From NCBI RefSeq assembly GCF_032062135.1, contig NC_092861.1:137733467-137797466 (forward strand): a DNA stretch of 64,000 bases. The letters run 5' to 3'. Within the stretch, counting starts at the first letter, position 1; every line of letters begins with the position of its first letter. Positions 1-11,580 of the stretch are shown piece after piece. Source of the stretch: Pyxicephalus adspersus. Its lineage: Eukaryota; Chordata; Amphibia; Anura; Pyxicephalidae. A program made the translations under genes and the position numbers. The notes below the pieces were generated by a model, which was not told the DNA's origin, did no database searches, and worked only from the letters and a program-made list of their open reading frames with translations.

Positions 1-2290
1 TACCCTCGGATTTTACAGCTAATTTCAGAAGATCTTAATTATCTTTCCCAAGGACGAATCCTTCCTAATGCCTAGAGGTAGAACATTTATCTCTATTCTG
101 GTGTGGCTACACATATACATTTCTTCACACCAAAACTATAGCTAAGTCTTTCTTCTCCTTCAACCAATTCAATTCCTGCTCCACAGATTGAAATGAAATC
201 CCAAAGGAAACTTTACTTAGTGTGGGACAAAGAAAAGTTTGGATCCAGTGGGTGATGCATTGAGAACTGTTTACCAGTCTCTCTCCACTGGAGTCTATTA
301 AACTTCTGAGACTCCAAGGGTTGTTTTTTTTTCTCTAAGCACAGTGCATAAGGGTCACCACAAAGTGGCGACAGGTGCGACAGCAACAGGTGCCCCTTCC
401 TTGTGGGAAAATTTCGCACAGATACGGGAACAAACCATGTGACAACACCACTATCGTGAATTGAAGTCCTCCTCTCTTACTAAGCTGTTGCACCTCTTCT
501 TTAATCTGGTTCTGCTCTATGTGTGGACATGGCCAAATGCCTACACTTTTATTTGACAGCCACTGGAAGAGGCAATATTTTCTATAATAAAAAAACAGTA
601 TGACAACTCTTCTATATTACTTTTATTCTATCCATTCCTACAAAATAATTGATATAAACTATTGTTTACTTACCATTTGACATTTCAGCTACAGCATATT
701 TACACCAAGTAGGACAAGAAATAAAAGGAGTGGTTGTCCTCAGGACAGTGAGTTACAAACAACAAAAAATAAAACTGTCGAAAGCCTAAACCGTTTAAAA
801 ACCACTAAACCACATTTTTTGAATGGAGTTGGGTTCGATTTTTTGATATGTTTTTAGTAAAATAAAAAATTTCTTTCTGATATCCGGTGCTTCCATTATT
901 AATGTTTATCGCACAGCTTGACTTAAAGTTGTGCTTGTTTGGTGAAAGTAAAATATAATTTTGAAAACACACAAAAATGATGCCCTAGCATAGAACTGGA
1001 GTGTACTTTTTATACTTCAATCAGATGCAGGTTGGCTAGTCATAGGAATATCTAAAATATGATGCTAGAAGTATTTATGGTTTATGCATTATAACATCAT
1101 GTTTTTGCTTAAAATCCAATGAATCTTCCAACAAATTCTGTGATCAAATATAAGTGCCGAATATACAATACAGAGAGTGAATATCCTCTCACTGAATACC
1201 TCGATGTTGGGTACTGCGGCATGCATTTTACGGGCTATTCATAAAATACAGGATGCATTTTCCTGTAGAGTTTCCTTTGCAGAGAGAGTTTCCTTTGCAA
1301 AGAGGTCCTAACTATATTTTTTACATTTACTATTATATTTTTTACTTTTCTTACATTTAGAAGAATAGATTCCCCACTTGCTCTGCCATTCTGAAGCCAG
1401 GAACATTTTAAGCACATTTGTAAAAAGCAAAGCTTTGCCTTATACAGGTTCAACTTTTATTTATAAAGCAGAAATATGATTGTTGTGTTATATAGCTAAC
1501 TACATACATATATAGAAACATATTTCAGACCCTTCAGTTATGGATACTGCATATCTGTCAGAGTCCTGTCACTTGTTTCCCCTTTAGATTATTAGTTAAC
1601 ATGTCTACTTTGGTAATGAACTACACTGATCTCTGTATTCTTGTATTATCCCACCACCATCACCAATCAGACAACTAGATAAACTAGATATGCCTTTTTT
1701 TCAGTTATTATGAAATATTGCATATTATTGTTTACCAGTTACAGACTTGGGGTGCAAAGCCTTTTAAACAGCAATGAAAGTAAAAATGGGTCATCTCCTA
1801 GCATAATTTTGAGCATCTAACCTAAACTCTGGTCCCTTAAAAACTAACTTCTAGCAGAATCTGCCTCAGTCCACAAGTAGACTGACATAAAAATCCACTG
1901 CATTATTGAATGCTCTCCTAATTCTTTCACACATCTAGCCCTCTAGGTAATAAAGTATATAATTATCTTCTTCAGTTATTAATGTGTGTAGCAATGTTAG
2001 CCCCAATACAGGAAAAAGGCCAAACCACCATGAAAAATCTGTTTATTATTATCACCACAAAAGGAATCATCAAACAATACAAAAGATCATATTTATTAGG
2101 CAATAATATACAAAATAACAAAAGAATTAAAAAAAAAAACTAATTGAAAAGGCCTGAAAACAATCATAAAAATAATGCAATTGATCAAGGCATGGACTTC
2201 AGTTACGTATATAAATGAAAATGTGTGTACAGCATATCAAAACTGAGCCACTTACTGCACAGGACCGGTGTTGTGCAAGGAATAAAGTAA
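1..2290. other. No gene seen; AT-rich non-coding DNA
   Basis: I see no coding region, RNA gene or recognisable repeat here. Open frames are under 80 codons with no family resemblance. The only local structure is an 18-bp tandem duplication at 1267-1299 (AGAGTTTCCTTTGCA twice). Confidence 0.6.
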
Positions 2291-2292
2291 TA

Positions 2293-2541
2293 CAGATAGT
2301 TCCCAGGTTAAGGACATCTGACATACAGTCACCTAGATAGGAATAGGGTTTCCCTGCTCGCTCGTGTGCAGGACAGAGGCTGGGGGGGGGGGGGGGGCTG
2401 CATGACTTGCAGAGTAAATCTGTTGCAAACACAGGACCGAGCTCAAGCCAAACTCTGCAGTTGTTTCTTTTTGCATATCAAAGCACAGCTTGCTCCAGAA
2501 GTTAATAAATGTCTAGGCTCCAAAAAGATTAGGACTACCTG
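2293..2541. mobile_element. Tigger/pogo-like MITE with a 16-G run
   Basis: The segment is bounded by imperfect inverted ends, CAGATAGTTCC at the left and GGACTACCTG at the right, each next to a TA that would be the target duplication. The left end continues into a sequence (CCAGGTTAAGGACATC) that I associate with abundant non-autonomous Tigger-like repeats. A run of 16 G at 2382-2397 lies inside. There is no transposase. The family call rests on the ends and TA flanks only. Confidence 0.45.
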
Positions 2542-2727
2542 TATAAGGTATATTGAAGAGTAACATGAAATATTAAATGCTCATGGCCAGAGTCGAATGA
2601 CCAAGTACTAAACCAGACAAAACTGTGAAAACAACATAACCTAATGGGAAAGTACAAACAAAACAAAGTTTTCAGGGCATCCATACCATTGTGAAAAATA
2701 AACAGGGACTTCACACTTATCGTGGAT

Positions 2728-2760
2728 TCTGATGAAGTGGTGAACAACCATGAAACTTGC
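2728..2760 (+). repeat. CTGATGA...GAAAC hairpin motif, copy A
   Basis: Reads CTGATGAA, then a stem GTGGT/ACCAT (outer pair G-T) with a short loop, then GAAAC. The same order of elements appears at 58228-58260 (+), 34361-34398 (-), 27702-27737 (-) and 48353-48388 (+). It resembles the catalytic core order of a hammerhead ribozyme but has one extra A before the stem. No cleavage site or third stem was recognised, so no activity is claimed. Confidence 0.4.
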
Positions 2761-2761
2761 T

Positions 2762-3870
2762 ATGGAAGCCTTTAAACACTGGTATTGTTTATTGGCAGAT
2801 TTAGAATGAATTCCATGTAGGGTTTATCCTTTGATTTGTTTGCTCTTAAATATTAGGTTATGGTATTTCCCAGTGTTCTCTGGCTAGATATATCTTTCAG
2901 CATTTCATCATCATCATCACTTGTCATTGACAAGTTTGGCTAAAAATAAGATTTTTCTCATTTCACTTCACTATATATTAAACATTGTAACACTTTTTTT
3001 TTATTATTGGCATTCCTTGCAGAACCCAGGTTCCCCACAGTAAGAGACTCAATTCTGAGCACCTTTGTAGACTTTCATTGTGACTATTCTGATACCAATA
3101 CAACAAATACTGGTTCATGTCTGTGCGTACATTTTCGTTTGTAGACGTACCTTCAGTAAATTCAATGACTTTAATTAAGTGTTCCTCATGAATTTGTTGC
3201 ATTTTTGCTTATTTTTTTGGCTAACTGTAAATAACTCTAAATAATGCCTGTGGCTAACAATGGAAGCAAGTGGGCAAAAGGCAGCATTAATAGGCGCTAG
3301 GGGAGCAAGAAAAGGAAGGGGTTAGGAAGTTAGAAAAGAGTGAGTCATTAGTCAGTAGGTAGGGAGAAAGTGTGGGATTGATAAGATTCAAGTGTAGAGG
3401 AAGGAGTATGACAGTAGTTAAGGAAGTTGGGGGTCAGTCTATTAGGAAAACAATAGGGAAAAGGGGTGCTGCAGGTAAGGTTTTGTTCCTGAGCTGGTGT
3501 AGTATGGTGCGGCTGGAAGCAATACCATAATAACATACAGGTTTGGGGGGTGCAGACCCCCCCAAAAAATGACATAGTTGGTTAAGCGTTGCCCTTAAGG
3601 ATCTACAACCAGGAAGTGTATACTTGGGATATGATGCTGTTTCATTGTTGTATACTGTTGTTATACCGTTATTGTAATATTGTTGATACAATTTTATTTT
3701 GATTACACTGGTCAACAAACATTTTCTTGCTAAACAGATTAAAGTCATTTTAGGTTATGTTTGATGCACAGATTCCAAATATTGTATTGGTTTTGCTGGA
3801 TTAGCTCTAAGTTTTTTGAAATATGGACCTCAATATTTACCTTATAGAAAACTAATGAAACAATTGTCAA
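2762..3870. other. No gene seen; purine-rich segment
   Basis: Mostly AT-rich. 3290-3480 is unusually rich in A and G on the plus strand (many AGGAAG and GGGG words) and is followed by a G/C-rich inverted repeat at about 3543-3567 (GGGGGGTGCAGACCCCCC). The purine-rich strand may be part of a retroelement but I cannot classify it. 3700-3850 may belong to the end of the transposon carrying the pseudogene that follows. Confidence 0.4.
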
Positions 3871-3879
3871 TATATTCTA

Positions 3880-5323
3880 TATTCAGTATATTTACAGAAC
3901 TAATAAAAAAAGTCATTGAAAAACTCAGTTTGAATGATTTCCTTTTATGCTGATGATCAGGACAATCACGTTGAAGGCTCCAGCAGTAGTCTGCCATCAT
4001 GTGTCTATCCCATCTGCCCCGATTCCTTTCTTCCATCACTTTTATATCTTGATGAAATTGCCAGGGTTTTCTGGAAATTTTTGCAAATGGCTATAGAGAT
4101 AGTGTACCTTTATGCTCATAGTAGAACCCAAATTTTGGAAGTTTAAGAGCAGGTTTTGTACCAGTTCTTCATATTTTGTGCTTTATGGTTACTGAAGAAG
4201 TTCTTGACAACCATGACATAGCTGTGCCAGGCAGAAGCTTCAGTATCAGTCATGTAACTTGGATCATTTATCAGTTTCTGAATCTGGGGTCCATCAAAGG
4301 GCCCTGCATTTAATTTGTCAGTACTCAATCCAGGTAAGAATCTACAAATGTATTTGAAGCAATCACCGTCCTTGTTCAGAGCTCTAACAAATTGCTTCAA
4401 TAATCCCAACTTTATATGTGTAGTGGAGGGAGAATGATTTTTTCTGTGTCAACCATTGGCCCGTTAAAGATGTTTTCCCTTGGAGGCCATGTCACTTTTT
4501 TCCAGTGATTCTGCTTTGCTCAACTATCCCACAAGCAGATGAAACATGGGTACTTTGTGTATCCACTTTGCTATCCAAGTATGAAGTTCACCATTTTTAA
4601 ATCAACACATATGGACCATTCATGTTGATGATAGCATAGCTTTTGTAAGACCATTTTGATATTTTCATATTCTTCTTTATGTTTTGTTGAGTGACCAATT
4701 GGAATTGATGCATAGAAGTTGGTATTATGCAGTAAAACAGATTTCGAGTGGAACTGTCTATGAAAAGCCGCCAGTCTTCTGCTCGGTATTCTGGTACTCC
4801 CATATGGCCTAGTAGTCCAAGGATGTTACAACAGTACACAAAGTCAACATCTTCACTGAAATATGGTAGGAGTGTCACCTCTCTTGTCCTATAAACCCTT
4901 ATTTTAACTTCCGGTCTCAGACAGTTAGTTTCTTTTAGCCTGGATGCTAAAAGTTCGTCTTGCTGATTCCAAATCAGGTTACTCTCACTTGATTTTCTTG
5001 TAAGGATTGAAACCTTTTACATTCACAGCACAATAATAACAATCATTATGATGATTTTTGGGCTCTCATCAAACCATAGGTACACCAAATTTCAAACTTT
5101 TCAGTTTTCTATTTTTCCACTGAGGTAGACACTCTACACAAGTGTTGCATACCATATGGGGAGCCCAATACTTATCTTGGTCCCCCAGTTTATTACCAAA
5201 ATATGCAAAATATGCTTGTTTCACAAATTCTGTAATGTTTCTTCTCTGTTGCTGAGAATATTCCCCACAAATGTAGTAATATACAATAGGATCATTTAAA
5301 CAGCTTCTTCTTGAAGAACTCAT
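3880..5323 (-). pseudogene. Unnamed transposase-like protein, decayed
   Basis: Reading the minus strand from 5323 gives one broken protein. The start (5323-5069) has cysteine pairs (CNTC, then DCYYC after the stops), suggesting zinc-binding motifs. Two stop codons in a row (5066-5071) fall before EPKNHH. The region 4878-4560 holds WRLFIDSSTRN and VDLKMVNFILG, whose spaced aspartates could belong to an RNase H-like DDE fold. It continues as YTKYPCFICLWDS (about 4550-4510, stop codons on either side), then GLLKQFVRALNKDGDCFKYI (4409 onward) and HQDIKVMEERNRGRWD and HMMADYCWSLQRDCP (about 4060-3950). Frames change at least twice and a middle segment is missing. I recall this as a high-copy uncharacterised protein in many animal genomes but cannot name the superfamily. 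The order and spacing of conserved blocks make a degraded mobile-element gene much more likely than a host gene. Confidence 0.75.
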
Positions 5324-5329
5324 ATTTTT

Positions 5330-6130
5330 GTAAAATAAGAAAATGAATGATTAAAAAGAAGGCAAATAAAAGTTTCATGAAAATGAAAATTAATATATAA
5401 AATGCGAAACATCAGTGTAAATAAAGATTGATAATAATATGCTGTGTTAACATTTGTTGTTGGTAAAATTGTCTATTCTGATTCCTGTATCACAAGAACT
5501 AGAGCCAAATCAATGAGGCTGATGCCATTTCAGCAGACCTAAATTACACTAAAAATATTGAAAAATCCTTGGCAAGTGAAAAAAACATTTTTTTTTGTGA
5601 GTTGTGTAATTATAGTATTATCATGATGGGTATAGATGGGTATAGATATGACCAGTTTGACATTCCGACATCATTCTCTAAAAGCCACTCCGGAGTCTAT
5701 ATATAAATGTTTTCAGACAGTATTCAACTTTGATCTAGCAGTAAGACATTTTCCAATTAAATTCAACTAAAATGTGTAAATATTGAATGGAAATTGTGTG
5801 ATTCTTGTGTAAATACATTTATGAATGGACCCCTATAAATTAAAAAATCATCTGCCAAAAAATATGTGTGACATCTTGAAATGATGATTTATGTTGAGTT
5901 ATTTTAGTTATATGTGCAATATGGTGGTTTGAGTCTCCCACTGCCATTTTATAACTCTCAAAAACTCCCTGCTGGGGTCCAGTTAAGCCATCTCCAGCTA
6001 CACCATTTTCCACAATGTAAAATAAACAAGCAGGATCTGCAGTAATAATCATGGCAGGTGGGTAGAGCCCAAGAACATCACACAATACATTTTATTTCCT
6101 GGCATATTTCCTGGCATCCAATAAGAGCCA
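5330..6130. other. No gene seen
   Basis: AT-rich. RC of about 5487-5545 weakly resembles 3740-3830 in inverted orientation (words such as GGCTCTAGTT versus AGCTCTAAGT), which might be the two ends of the transposon around the pseudogene. The minus-strand frame at 5840-6085 matches no family I know. Confidence 0.35.
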
Positions 6131-6132
6131 AA

Positions 6133-6340
6133 GAGCCTGATTTATTAAAGCTCTGGAGAAGCTGGAGAAGGCCATTTTGGGAGAACCTGTGTGATCCAGC
6201 CAACCTAGAATGGACCTAGTCCAGGATTAAAAACATTTGCCAATTAATAGAAAATTATTTTTAGAAAATCCATTTCAGGTTTGCTGAACTACTCAGACTA
6301 AAGTCTCTCCAGCCTTGGAGAGCTTTAATAAATTAGACCC
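6133..6340. mobile_element. Foldback MITE family A, copy 1
   Basis: A near-complete inverted repeat: the left arm starts GCCTGATTTATTAAAGCTCT and the right arm ends AGCTTTAATAAATTAGACCC, with a centre around CAATTAATAGAAAATTATT. Six other copies occur in this window. The family has no coding capacity. This copy is older than the others, with many mismatches between arms. Confidence 0.75.
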
Positions 6341-6639
6341 AATATGGCAATTTGCCTCTAAAAGTAGAAAAATGTCCATTAGTCATTTAGTTATAACCAA
6401 CTTGTTCCTTGTCTAGGTATATATCTCTGAACCTCCATGATAGAAAAATGATTGCTGTTCCAAAGTATTGCTATGCCCCATTGCAAAGCATTTAACGTAC
6501 TAAACAAAAATGGATGCACACTAGCACCATTTCAAAATTCTTTTCTATTATTCAGCTGTAATACCAAAATACTATATCGCAAAATATAAACAGCAACAAC
6601 AAAAACAGCAGATGGCTCTTCAATGCAAACATTTTGATT

Positions 6640-7110
6640 TTGTTCCTTGTGTTCTTTAAACAGAGTATGGAAAAAAAATCACAGAACATAAGTTGAAGGC
6701 ACTTGCAATGACCACGGTCACACCGAACACAACAAATTATACTTTTAAATGCAAGCTACATTGTAGATGTAAATTACAAAATTTTACATTCAAGCATATT
6801 TAAAAAAAAATCTCTCCCAGAATGATTACCAGTTGTGTAAAGCAGACACCCTTATCACTTGCCGTCAGTTGTTCTAGTTTAGTTAAGCAATAATGTGCTA
6901 AAACTGCTCTTTTGTTTTGTGTAAGAATTTGGCAATAGAAGAAATGAACGCTCGTTTTCATACAAACTCGCTCCACTATTTGTCGCTTTGATGGTGGCGA
7001 GCAGCTGCCTGTTTTTCATTTTCTGTCGACTAGCAAAAACCCATCAGTATAATAAGCAGCTTAGGTGCATCCATCCACGGCAACTGTAAGGCTATAGGAC
7101 TATTCGTTCA
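6640..7110. promoter_or_regulatory. Candidate conserved non-coding element
   Basis: Non-repetitive, more balanced in base composition than its surroundings, and containing words typical of vertebrate enhancers: a TCF/LEF-type CTTTGAT at 6986-6992, an E-box CAGCTG at 7002-7007, and several TAAT-type sites. The call rests on composition and motifs only; conservation was not testable. Confidence 0.3.
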
Positions 7111-8330
7111 AAACCAATCCTAGGTTTAATTTTAACAAAGATGTGTAGGGCATATTTGGAAACATGTTATTACAAGTCTTCAGAAATGGCCAACCTTTCT
7201 ATCTTTTCTTAAAGGACCAAGAAACTCTAAACATAAATTAATTCATTAAACAGGCTTGGTACTAAATATTTTGGATTTTTTAATATTATTTTATAGCAAC
7301 AACATGTTTCGTGGCCCGATAACTCTGAACCTCTCACATCAATCCCTTACTTTAAAGAAGGCTGCCTCTAGGTACTGTACCAAATTTATATACAATGTGC
7401 ATAGCATTTATATCATTATAAATCAAATCATTGCTATCAGAAATGAATTACAGGCACCTCATACCTCCAGACCTTTTCTCACATGCCCCAGGATTTACAA
7501 AATCTAGGACCCTATTCATGCAAATTTTACCTCAATGATTTGTGCATTCTTCTTGCATCTCTCAATTGGTCCAACAATAGAAAACGTTTTCATTTGTAAT
7601 TGGAATGTATGAAAAAATTATGCCCCAATGCTCCCAGGATGCCTAAGAAGAGATCTAGAGGTATGTGAGAAATCTCTAGTAGCACTTTACAAGGTATGAA
7701 ATAAAGACAGGTTTGCTTTAAAGTGACCTTGTCAAACTAACAAATTACAGGATAGTAGCTGGGGAGGTGTAAAGTGTAATAGCTTTATGGGGACTGCTGA
7801 AAGTATAACACTGAAACACAAGATGGTGGTGCCCAGCAGCAGCCTCAGGACTTTTGGATAATAATAGATAATGAACAATAGATAATGAACACTCCTAAAA
7901 TACAAAAAAATGTACATATAAATATACAAGAAAATTGTTTTTGAAATGGATGTTCTAGCAACTAGGACCTTATTAAGTCCCATATAGATGGTAAATAATT
8001 ATTACCCCCAAAATCCTAGAGCTGCTGGCCCCAATGGAAAGTTGACAGGGAAGGATAAGTAGGAGGTGCTCTGCTCCATCATCCCTGGAGTAAGACAATA
8101 GCTGTAACTGGTGGTCGGCTTTTTGGTGATTCGGTATAGTGGATTGCTAAATGGAGTTCTAGGACTGCCTTTTTAAATTTTGAATTTCAGCTGGGAGGAT
8201 TATCGATGATCAGCCTATCTGAGAATGGAATCTGTACAAACTTTAAGACAATGAAGTATCTGTGGCAGTATTGTCATTAAAATTGAGTAGTGCATTGAGT
8301 TTCCTTGATGTGTCATTATGTACATAGGCT
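7111..8330. other. No gene seen
   Basis: AT-rich sequence without a recognisable gene or repeat. A small tandem duplication (AATAGATAATGAAC) lies at 7862-7890. Confidence 0.5.
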
Positions 8331-9300
8331 GGACTGTGATACCAGATTTTCCTGGTAGATGGTGCTCCAGAAGGCCTCCACATGCAAAGTGTTAGATTAA
8401 AGGACTTGTTGATCTAATTTTTACATGCTTGCCCCTCCCATAATAAAGGGATGGTCGAAAAAGGATAAATATCCAGCGAGTGGCAGTTCCCAAGGCAAAA
8501 ATGCCTTGTTGATGCCAGAGGAGAGGACAATGGCCATACTGGTTCAAGCTGATAGTTCTAACAAGCAGTTATTTGAGTTACTGTTGCCTTTCTGAGGTAT
8601 GCAGAAGAATATCTCTGAATGTCCAAAATCTCGAACCTTAAAGCAGAGGGAGACCACACTGGTTACCATTCCGTTCAGCTAAAAACAGGCACCTAAGGCA
8701 ATAATTAGCACAGGCTCATCTAAATTGGACAAGAGAAGATTGGAAAATGTTGCCTGTTCTGAGGTGTCTCTATTTCTGCTGTGACATTCAGATAATAGGG
8801 TCAGAAATTGGCATCAATTACATGAAAGCATAGATCAATCATGTCTTGTATCAATGGCTCATGCTGGTGGGGTAATAGTGTGGGGGATATTTAGTTTGGC
8901 ACATTTTGGGCCCCTTAGTACCAACTAATGCCACAACCTACTGTAGTATTATTGAGGATCATGTTCATGCCTTTATTACAGCAATGTACCAATCTTATGA
9001 TGGCTACTAGCAGCAAGATAACGCTCCATTTCACAAACCCTAAATCATCTCAATCTGGTTTCCTGAAAACGACAATGCCTTCAACGTACTAAAATGACCT
9101 CCACAGTCACCCGATCTCAATGCAACAAAGAACCTCTGGGATGTGGTAGAATCAGAGATCTGCATCAAGGATGTGCAGTTAACAAATCTGCAGCAACTGT
9201 GTGATGCTATCGTAGTAAAATGGATGAAAATCCCTGAGGAATGTCTCCTTTCTGAATATATACCATGAAGAATGTACCTAATAAAGTTGCCGGTGAGTTA
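8330..9300 (+). pseudogene. Tc1-type transposase and 3' end, decayed
   Basis: The plus strand encodes, in broken frames, a Tc1/mariner transposase of the DD34E type. Readable blocks are AHLNWTREDWK-like sequence near 8715-8750, a stretch ending EDHVHAFITAMYQSYDGY (about 8950-9008), QDNAPFH at 9014-9034 (second catalytic Asp kept), and PPQSPDLN (about 9098-9121) followed by NLWDVVE and LQQLCDAI. In the usual PPQSPDLNPIE motif the last three residues are ATK here, so the catalytic Glu is Lys (codon 9128-9130). Many stop codons and frame changes occur. The 3' end is the familiar CCTAATAAAG...CCGGTGAGT at about 9275-9298. The matching inverted repeat expected on the left was not found, so the 5' end is lost. 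The element is dead but clearly identifiable. Confidence 0.92.
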
Positions 9301-9379
9301 ATATTTGACTGTAGTCTTCCTTTAAAGTATATAAACTTTCTATACAAAGACAGAATTCCATGAATACCCTATTTGGATA

Positions 9380-9960
9380 GCGCTGTCTCTATTTTACATT
9401 TATTCTCTCTATAATTTTCGATTAAAACACAAAGTCCCTAAACTTTATTTTGAAGAAAATACACTAAAAGTAAAAATTATGCAGTAAGAGGGTTAAAATA
9501 TACACTCCTCTATATAATCCTACTGTATCTACCTTAATATTATCTTCTCTATCACTTGACATGAACCAAATACATCATTTTTTTCCCCAATAAAGAAATC
9601 TTTACATCGTTTTTTTTTTCCACGATCTAAATGCTATAATTTACATTGCACAATTACATTTTATTAGACGTACGTCACTCGCAGCCTTTTATTAAAGGTG
9701 TAATTCATTTTAACTACTTCAAAGAATTATTTATGGAACACATTTTTTTCCCCTGCTCAATACAACTCTAAAAAAAAATTATTTCAGCGCTACAGAAAAT
9801 ATTCTCTATTTAAATAAGAAAGACGGAAATCCTGTACATTTTCTAATACCATACACAGGCGCTCTTAGGCATTGTAATAATACGTAGAATTTGAAAACAC
9901 GTCTAAAAGCATTCATTAACCACTTCAATATAAATCACACCTTTATGTTCTGAAAGGACA
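9380..9960. promoter_or_regulatory. Candidate conserved non-coding element
   Basis: A non-repetitive AT-rich block with many TAAT/ATTA homeodomain-type words and a palindrome GACGTACGTC at 9667-9676 that includes a CRE-like half site (ACGTCAC, 9672-9678). Low-confidence call from composition and motifs. Confidence 0.25.
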
Positions 9961-10850
9961 ACAACACTTTAGGTTTTAATGTAAGATATTTTTTTTTACC
10001 TATTAAAAGCCCTGAGACGTTATTACTATTTTGGTTCAATACGAAATGCAGGCAGTGCTGAGCCAAGCTTTCTAGATGATTTCCACATTAACTAACAAGT
10101 CAGATAATTCTTAATCCTTCTCTCTCTCACAGATCCAATAATAGATAAGGAAGCATCTTAGCATGATCAACTAGCAATCTCGACAGCAAAAGTGGCAGGA
10201 TACCTGAATTTGGAATTAACAAATGTATTTTCATATTATCTGATGGAAATGAACCCGAATTATCCAGGCGGTAGAATAAAGGGTGGAAAAAATACGTTTT
10301 CCTTGGTTTTCCAAGCTTAGTGATATTTATTTTTAATAAAAAACATACATTGTTTTGTTTTGAGGTTGTTTTAGAAATCTGTGTTAATAAAAAAATAGAT
10401 ATCACCGTCTATTCAAATATTACAGTGCAGTAACCAATGATGTGCTATAAACTACAGAAACAAAAATGACATACGTTACACCAATGGAGATACACCATTA
10501 AAATTTGACCGGTATTGCCTGCTATGGGTTTTCTTACACTACTGTTACTTGTACCATGTTGTTAACGATATATTCTAAAAAACAAAAATGTTATATACTT
10601 TATTGAAAAGCATGTATATAGTTTTTTCCTTTTACACTTGGTGATTGTTCCAGTATAATCCTTAGTGTCAGGAAGTGTGCATGAAAAACCTCCCCCTCTG
10701 CTAACAGTGAAAAAAAAAAGTGTACAGGAAGTCATCAGCCACCTAGCTTCCTAGCAAGATCAACAGGTATTTGCAGATACTTGATAATAAAAAGCCTGAT
10801 CTTGAGCATTCCCAGAAAGGGCTTTCCTGCAATGTGTAGTGAAATCAGCA
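9961..10850. other. No gene seen
   Basis: AT-rich. The minus-strand frame at 10127-10405 shows no family resemblance. No repeat was recognised. Confidence 0.5.
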
Positions 10851-11042
10851 CTTTTCACCCCTGGACAGTGCGAGATTGGGTGATGTAAGGAGAAGGAAGG
10901 AAGGAGATGGTGACATCCGATGTCCAGTCCATGCCAAGAAGAAGTAAATTTGAATGGCGCAGGACTGACTGGATTAGTACTGTGGAGAATTCAATGGCTT
11001 TCCACTTATAAAAGTAAGGTTTTCCTGAATGATCCACTTTAA
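10850..11042. mobile_element. Fragment of a TTAAAGC foldback MITE
   Basis: Matches the right part of the element at 29635-29959 (shared words such as ACTGGATTAG, GGCTTTCCAC, TATAAAAG). It stops exactly at the TTAA (11039-11042) that begins the next element, so the two appear to share one TTAA. Confidence 0.5.
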
Positions 11043-11318
11043 CCTCCTGAGCGTTACACTGAGGTCTAGATTTCTGTACCAAAAGTGATCCACTGTTTTT
11101 CATGAATTTTTTTTTTTAAATTGTAGACCTGTAACTTACAGAAATATGTCCGAACAGGGGTTCTAGTAGATATTATGAATATAAAAAATGTTTGAAACAC
11201 ACAATCATTTAAAAAAAAAATTACTTTTAATAAAATTAAAGGAAAAACACAAAAATCAGCTTAAACATGACTACATAAACAAAGCTTGAAGCCATGGCGG
11301 GGGGGTCAGGCAGGCGGT

Positions 11319-11455
11319 GATGTCCAGGTCCAGGCAAAGATGTCAGAGTCCAAGCAGAGGTCAAAGCAGGCGGAGATGTCAGAGTCCAGGCAGAGGTCAG
11401 GGCAGGCGGCAGGCAGAGATGTCGGAGTCCAGGCAGAGGTCAAAGCAGGCAGCAA
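11319..11455 (+). repeat. 36-bp minisatellite, about 3.5 units
   Basis: Units begin GATGTCAGAGTCCAGGCAGA at 11319 (variant), 11339 (first full unit), 11375 and 11418, giving spacings of 36 and 43 bp. The spacing of 36 is a multiple of three, so a 67-codon open frame runs through it; that frame is a by-product of the repeat. Confidence 0.75.
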
Positions 11456-11580
11456 ATGGTCAAAATTAGGCGAAGATCAGCAAAGGTAAGATAAGACACA
11501 GTGTTACACACTAGCCATCCAGGGAATAAGTGGCAATTTTTAAAACTTTGATTCTGTATTTATTGGGGTTTGTTTTGAAT

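Noticed and set aside
11286..11489. 67-codon repetitive frame beginning MKPWRGG
   Set aside because: It is a by-product of a 36-bp repeat inside a TTAA transposon.
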